This document shows, piece after piece, positions 17,758-25,256 of a DNA stretch of 64,000 nucleotides. Location of the stretch: contig NZ_BLVO01000013.1 of the NCBI RefSeq assembly GCF_013340285.1, positions 1,037,574 through 1,101,573 of the forward strand. The letters are read 5' to 3'. Position numbers and translations under genes: made by a program. The notes under the pieces are model-generated. The model worked only from the letters and a program-made list of their open reading frames with translations, was not told where the DNA came from and did no database searches. Each line of letters starts with the position of its first letter. The first letter of the stretch is position 1. Source of the DNA: Desulfovibrio subterraneus. GTDB taxonomy: Bacteria; Desulfobacterota; Desulfovibrionia; Desulfovibrionales; Desulfovibrionaceae.

Positions 17758-18897
17758 ATGCGCACACAACCACCCGCCCATCTCCCCGCCGCATTGCGCG
17801 AGCTGACACCAGCTCAGGCGCGTCTTTGTCTGCATGTCGAGCAATTCATCCGCCAAGGCATGGGCCTTACCGGAGAAGCGCTCTCGGGCAAGGGGCTTCT
17901 TGTCGCCTGCTCGGGCGGATGTGATTCCACCGCCCTGCTCATCATTCTTCGCTGCCTGCAGGAGCGCCTTGGCTGCCGCCTTGCCGTGGCACACCTTGAT
18001 CATCGTCTGCGGCCGGAATCGTCCGCTGAGGGCGTCATCGTACAGCAGCGCTGCGCAGCCATGGGCATTCCCTGCACGCTCGGCTCAGAAGATGTTGCAG
18101 CACGCGCGCTGGAGGCCGGAACCGGCATTGAGGAAGCTGCCCGCAACGCCCGATACGCCTTTCTGGAAAAAGCCCGCGTGGAATCAGACTGCGACTACAT
18201 AGTCACAGCTCACCATCTCAACGATCTTGCGGAAGACATGCTCATGCGGCTCATGCGCGGAACCGGCTGGCCCGCATTGGGGGGTATGGAAGCTACCTGC
18301 ATGGATCGCCGCCTCATCCGCCCTCTGCTTGTGACAGAAAGGAACAAGCTTGAAGCCTTTCTAGAAGAGTCCGGCATACCGTGGTGCGAAGATAGTTCCA
18401 ACAGCGACCCGACCTATCTGCGCAACAGGGTCAGGGCCGAATTTCTGCCTCTTTTCATGCGGGAAAACCCCGCGTTTCTCTCTTCAGTTGCCGGTCTATG
18501 GCGGCTGGCACGGACAGACGCTGACTACTGGCAGCATGCGGAAGACAACATTCTTGCATCGTTGGATAAAAGTACTTCTTCCAGAGATTCTCTGGAAGAC
18601 CGTTCGGAATATACCTCCGCTCCCCGCGCGGCATGTCCCGCCGGCAGCACGGCAGAGGCTGCAGCCCCCGCCCCCATAGTACTCCCCCGCACGGTACTAT
18701 CCTCTGCGGACAAAGCGCTGCGATTGCGGGTGTATAAACGATGTCTAGACAAACTCGGCACCGGTCAGGCACTTCTGGAAGGGCTGGAACGGCTGGATGC
18801 CGTATGGTTGCGCAACGAAGGGGGCAAAACCATCCAGTTTCCCGGTAGTAAAACAGCGACGATCACGGGCGGAAATATTCTGTTTTCACGCGGATAA
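17758..18897 (+). CDS. tilS: tRNA(Ile)-lysidine synthase
   Basis: A 379-residue protein from the ATG at 17758; the frame opens 37 codons earlier but that part is not family-like. The ATP-pyrophosphatase PP-loop SGGCDS is at residues 52-57. VAHLDHRLRPES and the RNRVRAEFLPLF segment are typical of TilS. The enzyme converts C34 of tRNA(Ile2) to lysidine so that it reads AUA codons. The region after about residue 275 is rich in Ala/Pro/Ser and looks like a variable linker before the short C-terminal domain. Confidence 0.95.
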   Translation: MRTQPPAHLPAALRELTPAQARLCLHVEQFIRQGMGLTGEALSGKGLLVACSGGCDSTALLIILRCLQERLGCRLAVAHLDHRLRPESSAEGVIVQQRCAAMGIPCTLGSEDVAARALEAGTGIEEAARNARYAFLEKARVESDCDYIVTAHHLNDLAEDMLMRLMRGTGWPALGGMEATCMDRRLIRPLLVTERNKLEAFLEESGIPWCEDSSNSDPTYLRNRVRAEFLPLFMRENPAFLSSVAGLWRLARTDADYWQHAEDNILASLDKSTSSRDSLEDRSEYTSAPRAACPAGSTAEAAAPAPIVLPRTVLSSADKALRLRVYKRCLDKLGTGQALLEGLERLDAVWLRNEGGKTIQFPGSKTATITGGNILFSRG

Positions 18898-18980
18898 TCA
18901 GGATTTTCCCTGCCCCGCCGTTGACAGTAAGTCTTGCTTCACGCTAAGAGCATGTGAAATATATGACAAGGAGGAATGAG

Positions 18981-19652
18981 GTGAATATTCTCACTTTCGG
19001 ACCTAACGGCAGCGGCAAGGGCACCCAGGGTGCTCTGGTGAAGAAGAAATACAACCTTGACCACATCGAATCCGGTGCAATCTTCCGTCAGCACATCGGC
19101 GGCGGCACCGAACTCGGCAAAAAGGCCAAGGAATACATCGACCGCGGCGACCTCGTACCGGACGACATCACCATTCCCATGGTTCTGGAAACCCTGAAGG
19201 GTGCCGGTCCCAACGGCTGGCTGCTCGACGGTTTCCCCCGCAACATGGTTCAGGCCGAGAAGCTGTACGACGCTCTTCGCGCTGAAGGTATCAAGCTGGA
19301 TTACGTCATCGAAATCCTCCTGCCCCGCGAAGTTGCCAAGAACCGCATCATGGGCCGTCGTCTCTGCAAGAACGACAACAACCATCCCAACAACATCTTC
19401 ATCGACGCCATCAAGCCCAACGGCGATGTATGCCGCGTCTGTGGCGGTGCTCTGTCCTCCCGCGCTGATGACCAGGACGAAACTGCCATCAACAAGCGTC
19501 ACGACATTTACTACAACACCGTGGACGGCACCCTCGCTGCTGCCTACTTCTACAAGGACCTCGCTGCCAAGGGCGAGACCAAGTACATTGAACTGAACGG
19601 CGAAGGCTCCATCGACTCCATCAAGGACACCCTTCTCGCTCAGCTCGCTTAA
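18981..19652 (+). CDS. adk: Adenylate kinase with metal-binding LID
   Basis: Start set at GTG 18981: AAGGAGG (18968-18974) lies six bases before it, while the ATG further up has no such site. With this start the LID residues fall at Cys129, His135, Cys151 and Cys154. That is exactly the Cys-x5-His-x15-Cys-x2-Cys motif and numbering described for the zinc/cobalt/iron-binding adenylate kinase of Desulfovibrio gigas. The P-loop GPNGSGKGT is at residues 7-15. The 223-residue enzyme interconverts ATP + AMP and 2 ADP. It also serves AMP recycling from sulfate activation in sulfate reducers (established knowledge). A strong terminator follows. Confidence 0.97.
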   Translation: MNILTFGPNGSGKGTQGALVKKKYNLDHIESGAIFRQHIGGGTELGKKAKEYIDRGDLVPDDITIPMVLETLKGAGPNGWLLDGFPRNMVQAEKLYDALRAEGIKLDYVIEILLPREVAKNRIMGRRLCKNDNNHPNNIFIDAIKPNGDVCRVCGGALSSRADDQDETAINKRHDIYYNTVDGTLAAAYFYKDLAAKGETKYIELNGEGSIDSIKDTLLAQLA

Positions 19653-19689
19653 TTCCCTCGTTCGTTACATACCCATGGGTACAATAAAG

Positions 19690-19717
19690 GCCCCCTGCTC
19701 TTGCAGGGGGCTTTTTT
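19690..19717 (+). terminator. Rho-independent terminator of adk
   Basis: 9-bp stem (19690-19698 with 19703-19711), TCTT loop, six T. Confidence 0.92.
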
Positions 19718-19824
19718 ATTCCGGACAATCATCCCTCTCACAGACAACACCAGCTTTATGCAGACCTCTCCAATCGTGACCGGAGGGAGAGAACAGACAT
19801 TCCTCTCCCTTTCATTATAGCGCA

Positions 19825-20115
19825 CTAACGATTCATGACAGTGCCAAGCTGACTGAACACCCCGATATGCTCGCTGCTCACGCGCACGTCGTGCACGTCC
19901 TGCAGTTTGCGCATCTGCCGTATCATCTGCTCCAGCCGGTCATCCTCGTTCACCAGCAGCCATATGCGGCTCACTTCGCCACCGTTCAGGGGCAGACAGA
20001 GAATAGCTTCCACGTTGAAGGCCCGCCGGGAAAACAGGCCGCACACATGCGACATGACACCGGCGTGGTTGCTTACCGTTACATCAAGAACCGTGCGGGT
20101 AATCTGGCTAGACAT
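19825..20115 (-). CDS. ilvN: Acetolactate synthase I-type small (regulatory) subunit
   Basis: A 96-residue ACT-domain protein, the same length as E. coli IlvN. It is very close to that protein in places, e.g. HVCGLFSRRAFNVE and RIWLLVNEDDRLEQMI. It binds valine and confers feedback inhibition on IlvB. The ATG at 20115 has AAGGAG seven bases before it and overlaps the ilvB stop codon by eight bases, so translation is probably coupled. A TTG five codons earlier is a less likely start. Confidence 0.96.
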   Translation of the reverse strand: MSSQITRTVLDVTVSNHAGVMSHVCGLFSRRAFNVEAILCLPLNGGEVSRIWLLVNEDDRLEQMIRQMRKLQDVHDVRVSSEHIGVFSQLGTVMNR

Positions 20116-21787
20116 TGATTTCTCCTTCAATCATCGTGCGGTTGGCTGCGCCTGGGGGTACCATGGGCAACACCCTTTCTTCCCTGCTCACGGGAACATG
20201 CACGAGACAGGGTCCACGCTGAGCAAAGGCCTCTCTGAGGACGGCATCGGGATCGCTGCAACCGGCCAGATTTACCGTGCGCCAGCCGAAACCTTCCGCA
20301 ATCTTCATGAAATCCACTGCTATCTGATATTCAGATGAGAAGCAGTTGGCGTTGAAGAACAGCTCCTGCTGCTGGTGCACCAGCCCGAGGCAGTTGTTGT
20401 TCAGCAGCACCACGGTCACGTTCACCCGCTGTTCGGCAGCGGTGGCAAATTCCTGAATGTTCATGAGCAGGCTGCCGTCTCCGCTGAAGCAGATGACCTT
20501 GCGGTCCGGTGCGGCGAGCGAAGCGCCAATAGCCGCAGGCAGACCGAAGCCCATGGTGCCGAGCCCGCCCGAGGTAAGCCATTGCCGTTCCTGCTTGAAG
20601 GGGTAGCTCTGGGCAGTCCACATCTGATGCTTGCCCACGTCGGTACAGACGATGGTGTCGTCTTCAACCAGTTCACCGATTCTGCGGATGAGCTTCTGGG
20701 GACTCTCATACCCACCTTCGAGCGGTGCCATCTGGGGAAAGGCGTTTCTGAGCGCGGTAATGAAGTCCATCCACTCGGTTCTCGGATTGGGCTGCACATT
20801 GGGCAACAGGGCATCCATCACTTCGCAGATATCGCCGAGAATGCCCACGGAGGCCGTGCGGATCTTGTCAATTTCGCTGTGGTCGATATCAATGTGAATA
20901 ACCCTGGCCGACGGGCAGAATTCCTGCACCTTGCCGGTGGCACGGTCATCAAAACGGACACCGGCCGCGATGATGAGATCGCAGGCCTCCAGCGCCATAT
21001 TGGTATAACGCTCCGCATGCATGCCCAGCATGCCGATGGACAGAGGGTGATCCTTGGGAATGGCACCAAGGCCCATGAGGGTCATGGTCACCGGCATGGC
21101 CGACCGTGTGGCCAGTTCCAGAATCCTGTCGCTGGCACCTCCGGCAACCACACCACCGCCGACCCACAGCACGGGGCGCTTGGCCGAATTGATCATCTCG
21201 ACCGCAGATTCAAGGTCCGCATCATAGGCTCTTGGGGCGGGGTCCGGCTCACCGATCTCAGGCCACTCGGCAAAGCTCACTTCACCAACCTGAATGTCGC
21301 GGGGAATGTCTATCAGAATGGGGCCGGGGCGACCTGAGGAGGCAAGGCGGAAGGCCTCCGGAATCACGGCGAGCAGTTCCGCGCCGGACCGCACAAGAAA
21401 GTTGTGCTTGGTAATGGGAATGCTCATGCCGTAGGTATCCACTTCCTGAAACGCATCCGTTCCCATCAGCATACTCGGCACTTGCCCGGTAATGCAGATA
21501 ACGGGCACCGAATCCAGCTTGGCGTCGGCGATAGCCGTGAGAATATTGGTGGCTCCGGGGCCGGAAGTGGCAAAACAGACTGCGGGCTTGCCCGTGGTCC
21601 GTGCCATGCCCTGCGCGATGAATCCTGCCCCCTGCTCGTGACGGGCCAGAACGTGATGGATAAGTGAACTGCGTGAAAGCGCATCGTACAAGGGCAGATT
21701 CGCCCCGCCGGGTATGCCGGAAATGATCCGCACTCCCTGCCGTTCAAGCAAATGTATGGTAAGCTCTGCGCCGGTCATCCTGAACAT
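20108..21787 (-). CDS. ilvB: Acetolactate synthase I-type large (catalytic) subunit
   Basis: A 559-residue thiamine-diphosphate enzyme that condenses two pyruvates to acetolactate, or pyruvate with 2-oxobutyrate. The catalytic Glu51 lies in ARHEQGAGFIAQGMA, a sequence typical of the enterobacterial AHAS I branch rather than the usual HEQAAVHAADGYAR. TDAFQEVDTYGMSIPITKHN fits the same branch. The ThDP-binding GDGSLLMNIQEF...NNNCLG block is intact. It is the first enzyme gene of an operon preceded by a valine-rich leader peptide and an attenuator (21836-22042), and it overlaps ilvN. Confidence 0.97.
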   Translation of the reverse strand: MFRMTGAELTIHLLERQGVRIISGIPGGANLPLYDALSRSSLIHHVLARHEQGAGFIAQGMARTTGKPAVCFATSGPGATNILTAIADAKLDSVPVICITGQVPSMLMGTDAFQEVDTYGMSIPITKHNFLVRSGAELLAVIPEAFRLASSGRPGPILIDIPRDIQVGEVSFAEWPEIGEPDPAPRAYDADLESAVEMINSAKRPVLWVGGGVVAGGASDRILELATRSAMPVTMTLMGLGAIPKDHPLSIGMLGMHAERYTNMALEACDLIIAAGVRFDDRATGKVQEFCPSARVIHIDIDHSEIDKIRTASVGILGDICEVMDALLPNVQPNPRTEWMDFITALRNAFPQMAPLEGGYESPQKLIRRIGELVEDDTIVCTDVGKHQMWTAQSYPFKQERQWLTSGGLGTMGFGLPAAIGASLAAPDRKVICFSGDGSLLMNIQEFATAAEQRVNVTVVLLNNNCLGLVHQQQELFFNANCFSSEYQIAVDFMKIAEGFGWRTVNLAGCSDPDAVLREAFAQRGPCLVHVPVSREERVLPMVPPGAANRTMIEGEINV

Positions 21788-21835
21788 TGTGCACTCCTCT
21801 TCTGACCCATTTTCTCAACCGGCGGGGGGGGTGGG

Positions 21836-21879
21836 TCAAAACAAGAACCCCCGCCGGTGCCTGAGCGCTGGCGGGGGTT
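21836..21879 (-). terminator. Transcription attenuator in the ilvBN leader
   Basis: In the leftward transcript a 10-bp stem (21870-21879 with 21846-21855) and 14-base loop are followed by a TTCTTGTTTT tract. A leader segment (21914-21926) is complementary in 12 of 13 positions to the loop and 3' arm (21855-21867), so it can form a competing antiterminator. A further hairpin (21804-21809 with 21832-21837) lies between this and the ilvB start. Confidence 0.85.
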
Positions 21880-21907
21880 TATTCCAGTGTTGTACTGAAC
21901 GAGCCCG

Positions 21908-22042
21908 TTACATCGCTGAGGCACCGACGCCATGCAAGACGACGACGTTGACGACGACATTGACGACGACCACTAGAACAACCACAGCCTGCATCAGGCT
22001 GTCAGCGATAGCTGCAAAGGTGTTTCCGGTGGTATGTCGCAT
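21908..22042 (-). CDS. ilvBN leader peptide (valine-rich, IvbL-like)
   Basis: A 44-residue ORF, ATG at 22042 and TAA at 21908-21910, too short for ordinary gene calling. Residues 20-35 contain 13 Val, one Leu and two Asn; another Leu follows at 36 and one more Val at 39. Nine of the Val codons in the run are GTC. This is the layout of the E. coli ivbL leader, where ribosome stalling at Val/Leu codons under starvation prevents termination. Here the stalling region ends about 20 bases before the segment that pairs with the terminator. An AGGA lies 11 bases upstream of the ATG. It lies between a good promoter and the attenuator. Confidence 0.9.
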   Translation of the reverse strand: MRHTTGNTFAAIADSLMQAVVVLVVVVNVVVNVVVLHGVGASAM

Positions 22043-22082
22043 TGGGTTCTCGTTCCTATTCAGGAAATAAGTTTGTTCATGA

Positions 22083-22112
22083 AAAGTAGTGCCGGAAGAG
22101 CAAAAATGTCAA
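22083..22112 (-). promoter_or_regulatory. ilvBN promoter
   Basis: On the minus strand TTGACA (22107-22112), 18-bp spacer, TACTTT (22083-22088), about 40 bp before the leader ATG. Confidence 0.6.
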
Positions 22113-22150
22113 GGCATAGAGCACAATTGCTGGGGAGTGCCGTGATTACT

Positions 22151-22182
22151 CCGGTGAACGGTCAAAAACAGCCGGTGAACGG
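22151..22182. repeat. Tandem 11-bp direct repeat upstream of the ilvBN promoter
   Basis: CCGGTGAACGG occurs at 22151-22161 and again at 22172-22182, 21 bp apart start to start, about two helical turns. Each copy is a small imperfect palindrome (CCG-N5-CGG). The copies lie 40-70 bp upstream of the ilvBN -35 box, where an activator would bind, and in the gap after the histidine kinase stop codon. Confidence 0.6.
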
Positions 22183-22225
22183 CAACCACGGTTCCAGCCC
22201 CAAGCACTGTTCTGCCAGCCGAAAA

Positions 22226-24745
22226 CTAATTCTGCTGCGCCATAATCCCGTCAATTGTCTTGAGAAGTACCTGACAATCCACAGGTTTGGGCAGATAGGC
22301 GTCCATTCCCGAAGCAATGAACCGGTCCCTGTCTCCTGCCATGGCATAGGCTGTGAGCGCGATAACCGGTATGAGCCGCCTGCGTTCGCCCACTTCCCCT
22401 TCGCGAATGGCTTTTACAGCTTGCAGGCCGTCCATTACGGGCATCTGTATGTCCATGAGAACAAGGTCAAAGTCCTTTTCACGCAGCGCCTCAAGCGCCT
22501 GCTTGCCATCACCGGCAATATAGGCGGTTGCTCCGGCGTTCTCCAGCTGCCGTGCCACAAAACGGGCACTCAGGGTATCGTCTTCCACAACCAGCACGTG
22601 ATAAGGCAGCCGTCTTATCCCCTGCGCGGAAAGCACATCTCCCACCTGTTCCGCCAAGGCTTCCACCCGCTGGAAGGGAAGCGAAATGTAGAAGGTGGAG
22701 CCAACGTATTCTTCTGTCTCAACACACAACTCCCCGCCCATAAGGGCCACAAGGCGTTTCACAATGGACAACCCAAGCCCCGCTCCCTGAAAATGTCTGG
22801 TACAGCTTCCTTCAGCCTGACTGAACGGTTCGAACATCCTGACCAGATTATCATCACTGATACCTATTCCCGTATCGCTTATCGAAAACAGAATGCGCAG
22901 GTCTCGATTATCGCATGTTGGCAACGCTCCTACATAGATATCCACAGAGCCCGTTTTGGTGAACTTCAGTGCATTCCCCACAAGGTTGTTAAGCACCTGA
23001 TGCACTTTGGTAGCATCCCCCCAAAGCATGGGCGGCACCGCAGATGCTATCTCAAGATTCAGTATGACGTTGGTCTGTCTTGCAGCCGGAAAGAACAACT
23101 GCCACACGGCCCGCACCGTATCCGGAAGCGAGAACGATTCCACCTTGAGTTCTTCCTTGCCCGCCTCGATACGGGAAAGGTCCAGAATGTCGCCTAAAAG
23201 CCGGGTGAGCCGCCTGCACGACTGCGTGGCAAGCACAACAAAATCTTCCTGTTCAGCATTCAGGGGGGTATCCGTCAGAATCTGCAGGGTACCCATGACG
23301 CCGTTCAGCGGAGTACGCAATTCATGGCTCATATTGGCAAGAAACTCGGACTTGGCCCTGTTTGCTGCATCGGCCTCTTCCTTGCTCTGCTTGAGTTCCA
23401 CATTTCTTTCAGTCAATTTGCGTATCAGAGCCAACTTCTCCATGGTGACCGATGTCAGGTCAGCGAGAGACTGCAAGGCCTGCACGACAGAGTCATCCGG
23501 CACGTTACGCTTCGCCCAGTATATGCCTATGCATCCCAGAGGTGCCGCGGACCGGATGGGAACCATGGCCATACTTTTTACAAAGGTCTTACGGTACACG
23601 TCTGCCGGAATGCGGGGATCATCAAAGACATCCGGAATGATTACTGCCTTCCGGTTCTGCATAACCCAGCCGCTTATGCAAAGCTTTTGCGGAAACCGTT
23701 TTCCCTTCCATAACGGCGCTATGGCTTCTTCATCTGCATAGAAACAGTTATCGTCTTCATTATGCACAAAGGTGGCCCCGTCAGCTCCGGCTATCTGCCT
23801 AGCGGCACGGCTTACGATTCCACGCACCTCCTCAATGCTGGCGGCAAGAGAAAGTTTGTTTGCCGCATCTGCCAGCAACCCCTGCTCCCGGGCCTTACGT
23901 TCATTCTCCTGCTCCGCGATTCTCCGCCTTGTAATATCCAAGGATATGCTGACAAGACCATCCACCACTCCGTCCTGATCCCGATGAGGATGCTTGACTG
24001 ACAGGAAGTGCCGCTGGCCGTTCAAGGTCTCCGCCACTTCCTCAAACACACCTGTTTCTCCGCACTCAAGAACGGCTCTGTCATTGTCCACCTGCCCGCC
24101 GTCGACGGGAGAAGTAAACGTCAGAAAGGACATGCCGCCGAGCAGATTATCCTTCCGTATTCCCGTCATGGAATATACGGCCGGATTAACGCCGAGCAGA
24201 CGCCCCCGCCTGTCCCGCGTATATACGAGAATATCCCGCGCAGCGAAGGGACCACCAAAAATCTCTTCAGGAAACTGAATCCAGTGCTTATCACCCAGAT
24301 TCTCAGTGCATGCCGCCGCACCCATGACAGGCGCACCGGCAGAATCGGCTTGGCTAAACGAACCGCTTTCGGATGAACTTTGCTGCACTTCTTCAGCTAC
24401 ATTCTTACCGGGACGCTGCTCTGCCTTTTTCAGCCGTTCAAGGGCCTCACTGATGAGCAACCCCATCAGAATGAACATAATGGTGGAATACAGATCAGCA
24501 GTATTCTCAAAACCGAACGAACGCTGAGGCGTGATAAAGAAATACCACCCCAGCAGAGCCGAAAGGATTGTGGAAACCGCACCGCCGTGCAAGCCGGTAA
24601 GTCTGGCGCTGAAGAACACCGCCGGAAAGAACAACAGCCAGGTGAAGGGAGAAATACTGGCCCAGAGCACCCATTGCAGCCCGAGTGCCAACAAGGGGAA
24701 GAGAAGGACAAGGCTGACATTGTAAACACTGTTCGAAGCACGCAT
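22226..24745 (-). CDS. Membrane-bound hybrid histidine kinase (DUF4118-like, PAS, GAF, HisKA, HATPase, REC)
   Basis: An 839-residue sensor. Order: a KdpD-type four-helix membrane module (residues 10-98), PAS (about 165-275), GAF (about 295-440), HisKA with the phospho-acceptor His474 in FLANMSHELRTPLNG, HATPase with GNALKFTKTG, DTGIGI and GAGLGLSIV, and a C-terminal receiver (about 716-835) with phospho-acceptor Asp765 in LVLMDIQMPVMDG. No DNA-binding output domain is present, so a separate phosphotransfer or response regulator partner is needed; none is encoded nearby. It is transcribed towards the ilvBN operon, but the repeat and promoter in between argue for separate units. Confidence 0.95.
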   Translation of the reverse strand: MRASNSVYNVSLVLLFPLLALGLQWVLWASISPFTWLLFFPAVFFSARLTGLHGGAVSTILSALLGWYFFITPQRSFGFENTADLYSTIMFILMGLLISEALERLKKAEQRPGKNVAEEVQQSSSESGSFSQADSAGAPVMGAAACTENLGDKHWIQFPEEIFGGPFAARDILVYTRDRRGRLLGVNPAVYSMTGIRKDNLLGGMSFLTFTSPVDGGQVDNDRAVLECGETGVFEEVAETLNGQRHFLSVKHPHRDQDGVVDGLVSISLDITRRRIAEQENERKAREQGLLADAANKLSLAASIEEVRGIVSRAARQIAGADGATFVHNEDDNCFYADEEAIAPLWKGKRFPQKLCISGWVMQNRKAVIIPDVFDDPRIPADVYRKTFVKSMAMVPIRSAAPLGCIGIYWAKRNVPDDSVVQALQSLADLTSVTMEKLALIRKLTERNVELKQSKEEADAANRAKSEFLANMSHELRTPLNGVMGTLQILTDTPLNAEQEDFVVLATQSCRRLTRLLGDILDLSRIEAGKEELKVESFSLPDTVRAVWQLFFPAARQTNVILNLEIASAVPPMLWGDATKVHQVLNNLVGNALKFTKTGSVDIYVGALPTCDNRDLRILFSISDTGIGISDDNLVRMFEPFSQAEGSCTRHFQGAGLGLSIVKRLVALMGGELCVETEEYVGSTFYISLPFQRVEALAEQVGDVLSAQGIRRLPYHVLVVEDDTLSARFVARQLENAGATAYIAGDGKQALEALREKDFDLVLMDIQMPVMDGLQAVKAIREGEVGERRRLIPVIALTAYAMAGDRDRFIASGMDAYLPKPVDCQVLLKTIDGIMAQQN

Positions 24746-24889
24746 GGCTATCCTGCCTCTTTTTGCTACACAAAATCAGCGAGATGACTTCTGTCCTAAC
24801 CCTGCGATCACGCGGAGAGCATGACAAAAGCCGGTCCGCCACGAGTAATGGCGCAACTCGCCGCCACAAAAATAGATTTATTTCTATTT

Positions 24890-24988
24890 ATGGTTGTACG
24901 TAGCGAGGGGTATATCGTCAATGCCAATAAAAGACTTTCGCAGGTTGCGGAGGGACTAGGAATCAGTCCAAGCCGTCACAGCGGATAA
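24890..24988 (+). other. Possible relic of a transposase-like helix-turn-helix ORF in an otherwise empty 345-bp gap
   Basis: A 32-codon ORF whose middle reads RLSQVAEGLGISPS, resembling the helix-turn-helix start of IS3-family OrfA transposases. No terminal repeats, no flanking transposase and no convincing ribosome-binding site were seen, so it may be chance. Around it are an AT-rich inverted repeat (AAATAGA/TCTATTT near 24870-24889) and a series of GGATA repeats at 24983-25045. Nothing else in 24746-25050 is recognisable. Confidence 0.2.
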
Positions 24989-25045
24989 CGGCGGGATAGT
25001 GAGCAGGATACCAGGATGGGATACTAGCCTGTGCAGGGCGGGATA
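24983..25045 (+). repeat. Five same-strand GGATA repeats
   Basis: GGATA occurs at 24983, 24994, 25006, 25019 and 25041, with spacings of 11, 12, 13 and 22 bases, close to helical phasing. Several copies extend to GCGGGATA or TGGGATA. They lie just beyond the terminator of tRNA-fMet. Function unknown; they may be remnants of a mobile element or a protein-binding array. Confidence 0.4.
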
Positions 25046-25050
25046 AACGG

Positions 25051-25081
25051 AAAAGGGTCCGGCAGCATTGCTGTCGGACCC
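25051..25081 (-). terminator. Rho-independent terminator of tRNA-fMet
   Basis: Leftward transcript: 12-bp stem with one G-T pair (25070-25081 with 25055-25066), three-base loop, TTTT. Confidence 0.85.
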
Positions 25082-25090
25082 ATATTCTCT

Positions 25091-25167
25091 TGGTAGCGGG
25101 GGCCGGATTTGAACCGACGGCCTTCGGGTTATGAGCCCGACGAGCTACCGAGCTGCTCCACCCCGCG
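25091..25167 (-). tRNA. Initiator tRNA-fMet (CAU)
   Basis: 77 nt including an encoded CCA (25091-25093). The anticodon CAU lies in the loop CTCATAA, with the initiator-specific three consecutive G-C pairs (GGG...CCC) in the anticodon stem. The T arm GGTTCAAATCC is canonical. Position 1 is C and position 72 is T, so the top acceptor pair is unpaired, as in all bacterial initiators, but by C-U rather than the C-A of E. coli. Promoter and terminator flank it as a single-gene unit. Confidence 0.97.
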
Positions 25168-25182
25168 TCACGTGTGAGAGGG

Positions 25183-25211
25183 GGTTTACGTTGAAGCGGC
25201 TAATGTGTCAA
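25183..25211 (-). promoter_or_regulatory. Candidate tRNA-fMet promoter
   Basis: On the minus strand TTGACA (25206-25211), 17-bp spacer, TAAACC (25183-25188), 16 bp before the tRNA. The -35 is consensus and the -10 weak. Confidence 0.5.
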
Positions 25212-25256
25212 TCACTGATTTACAATAATCTCTCAATTCGCTATTACTTCCCGGTT

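Noticed and set aside
21911-22000. GTC/GAC trinucleotide run looking like a microsatellite
   Set aside because: Explained by Val codons of the leader peptide; codons vary (GTG, GTT, GTC) and Asn and Leu interrupt it.
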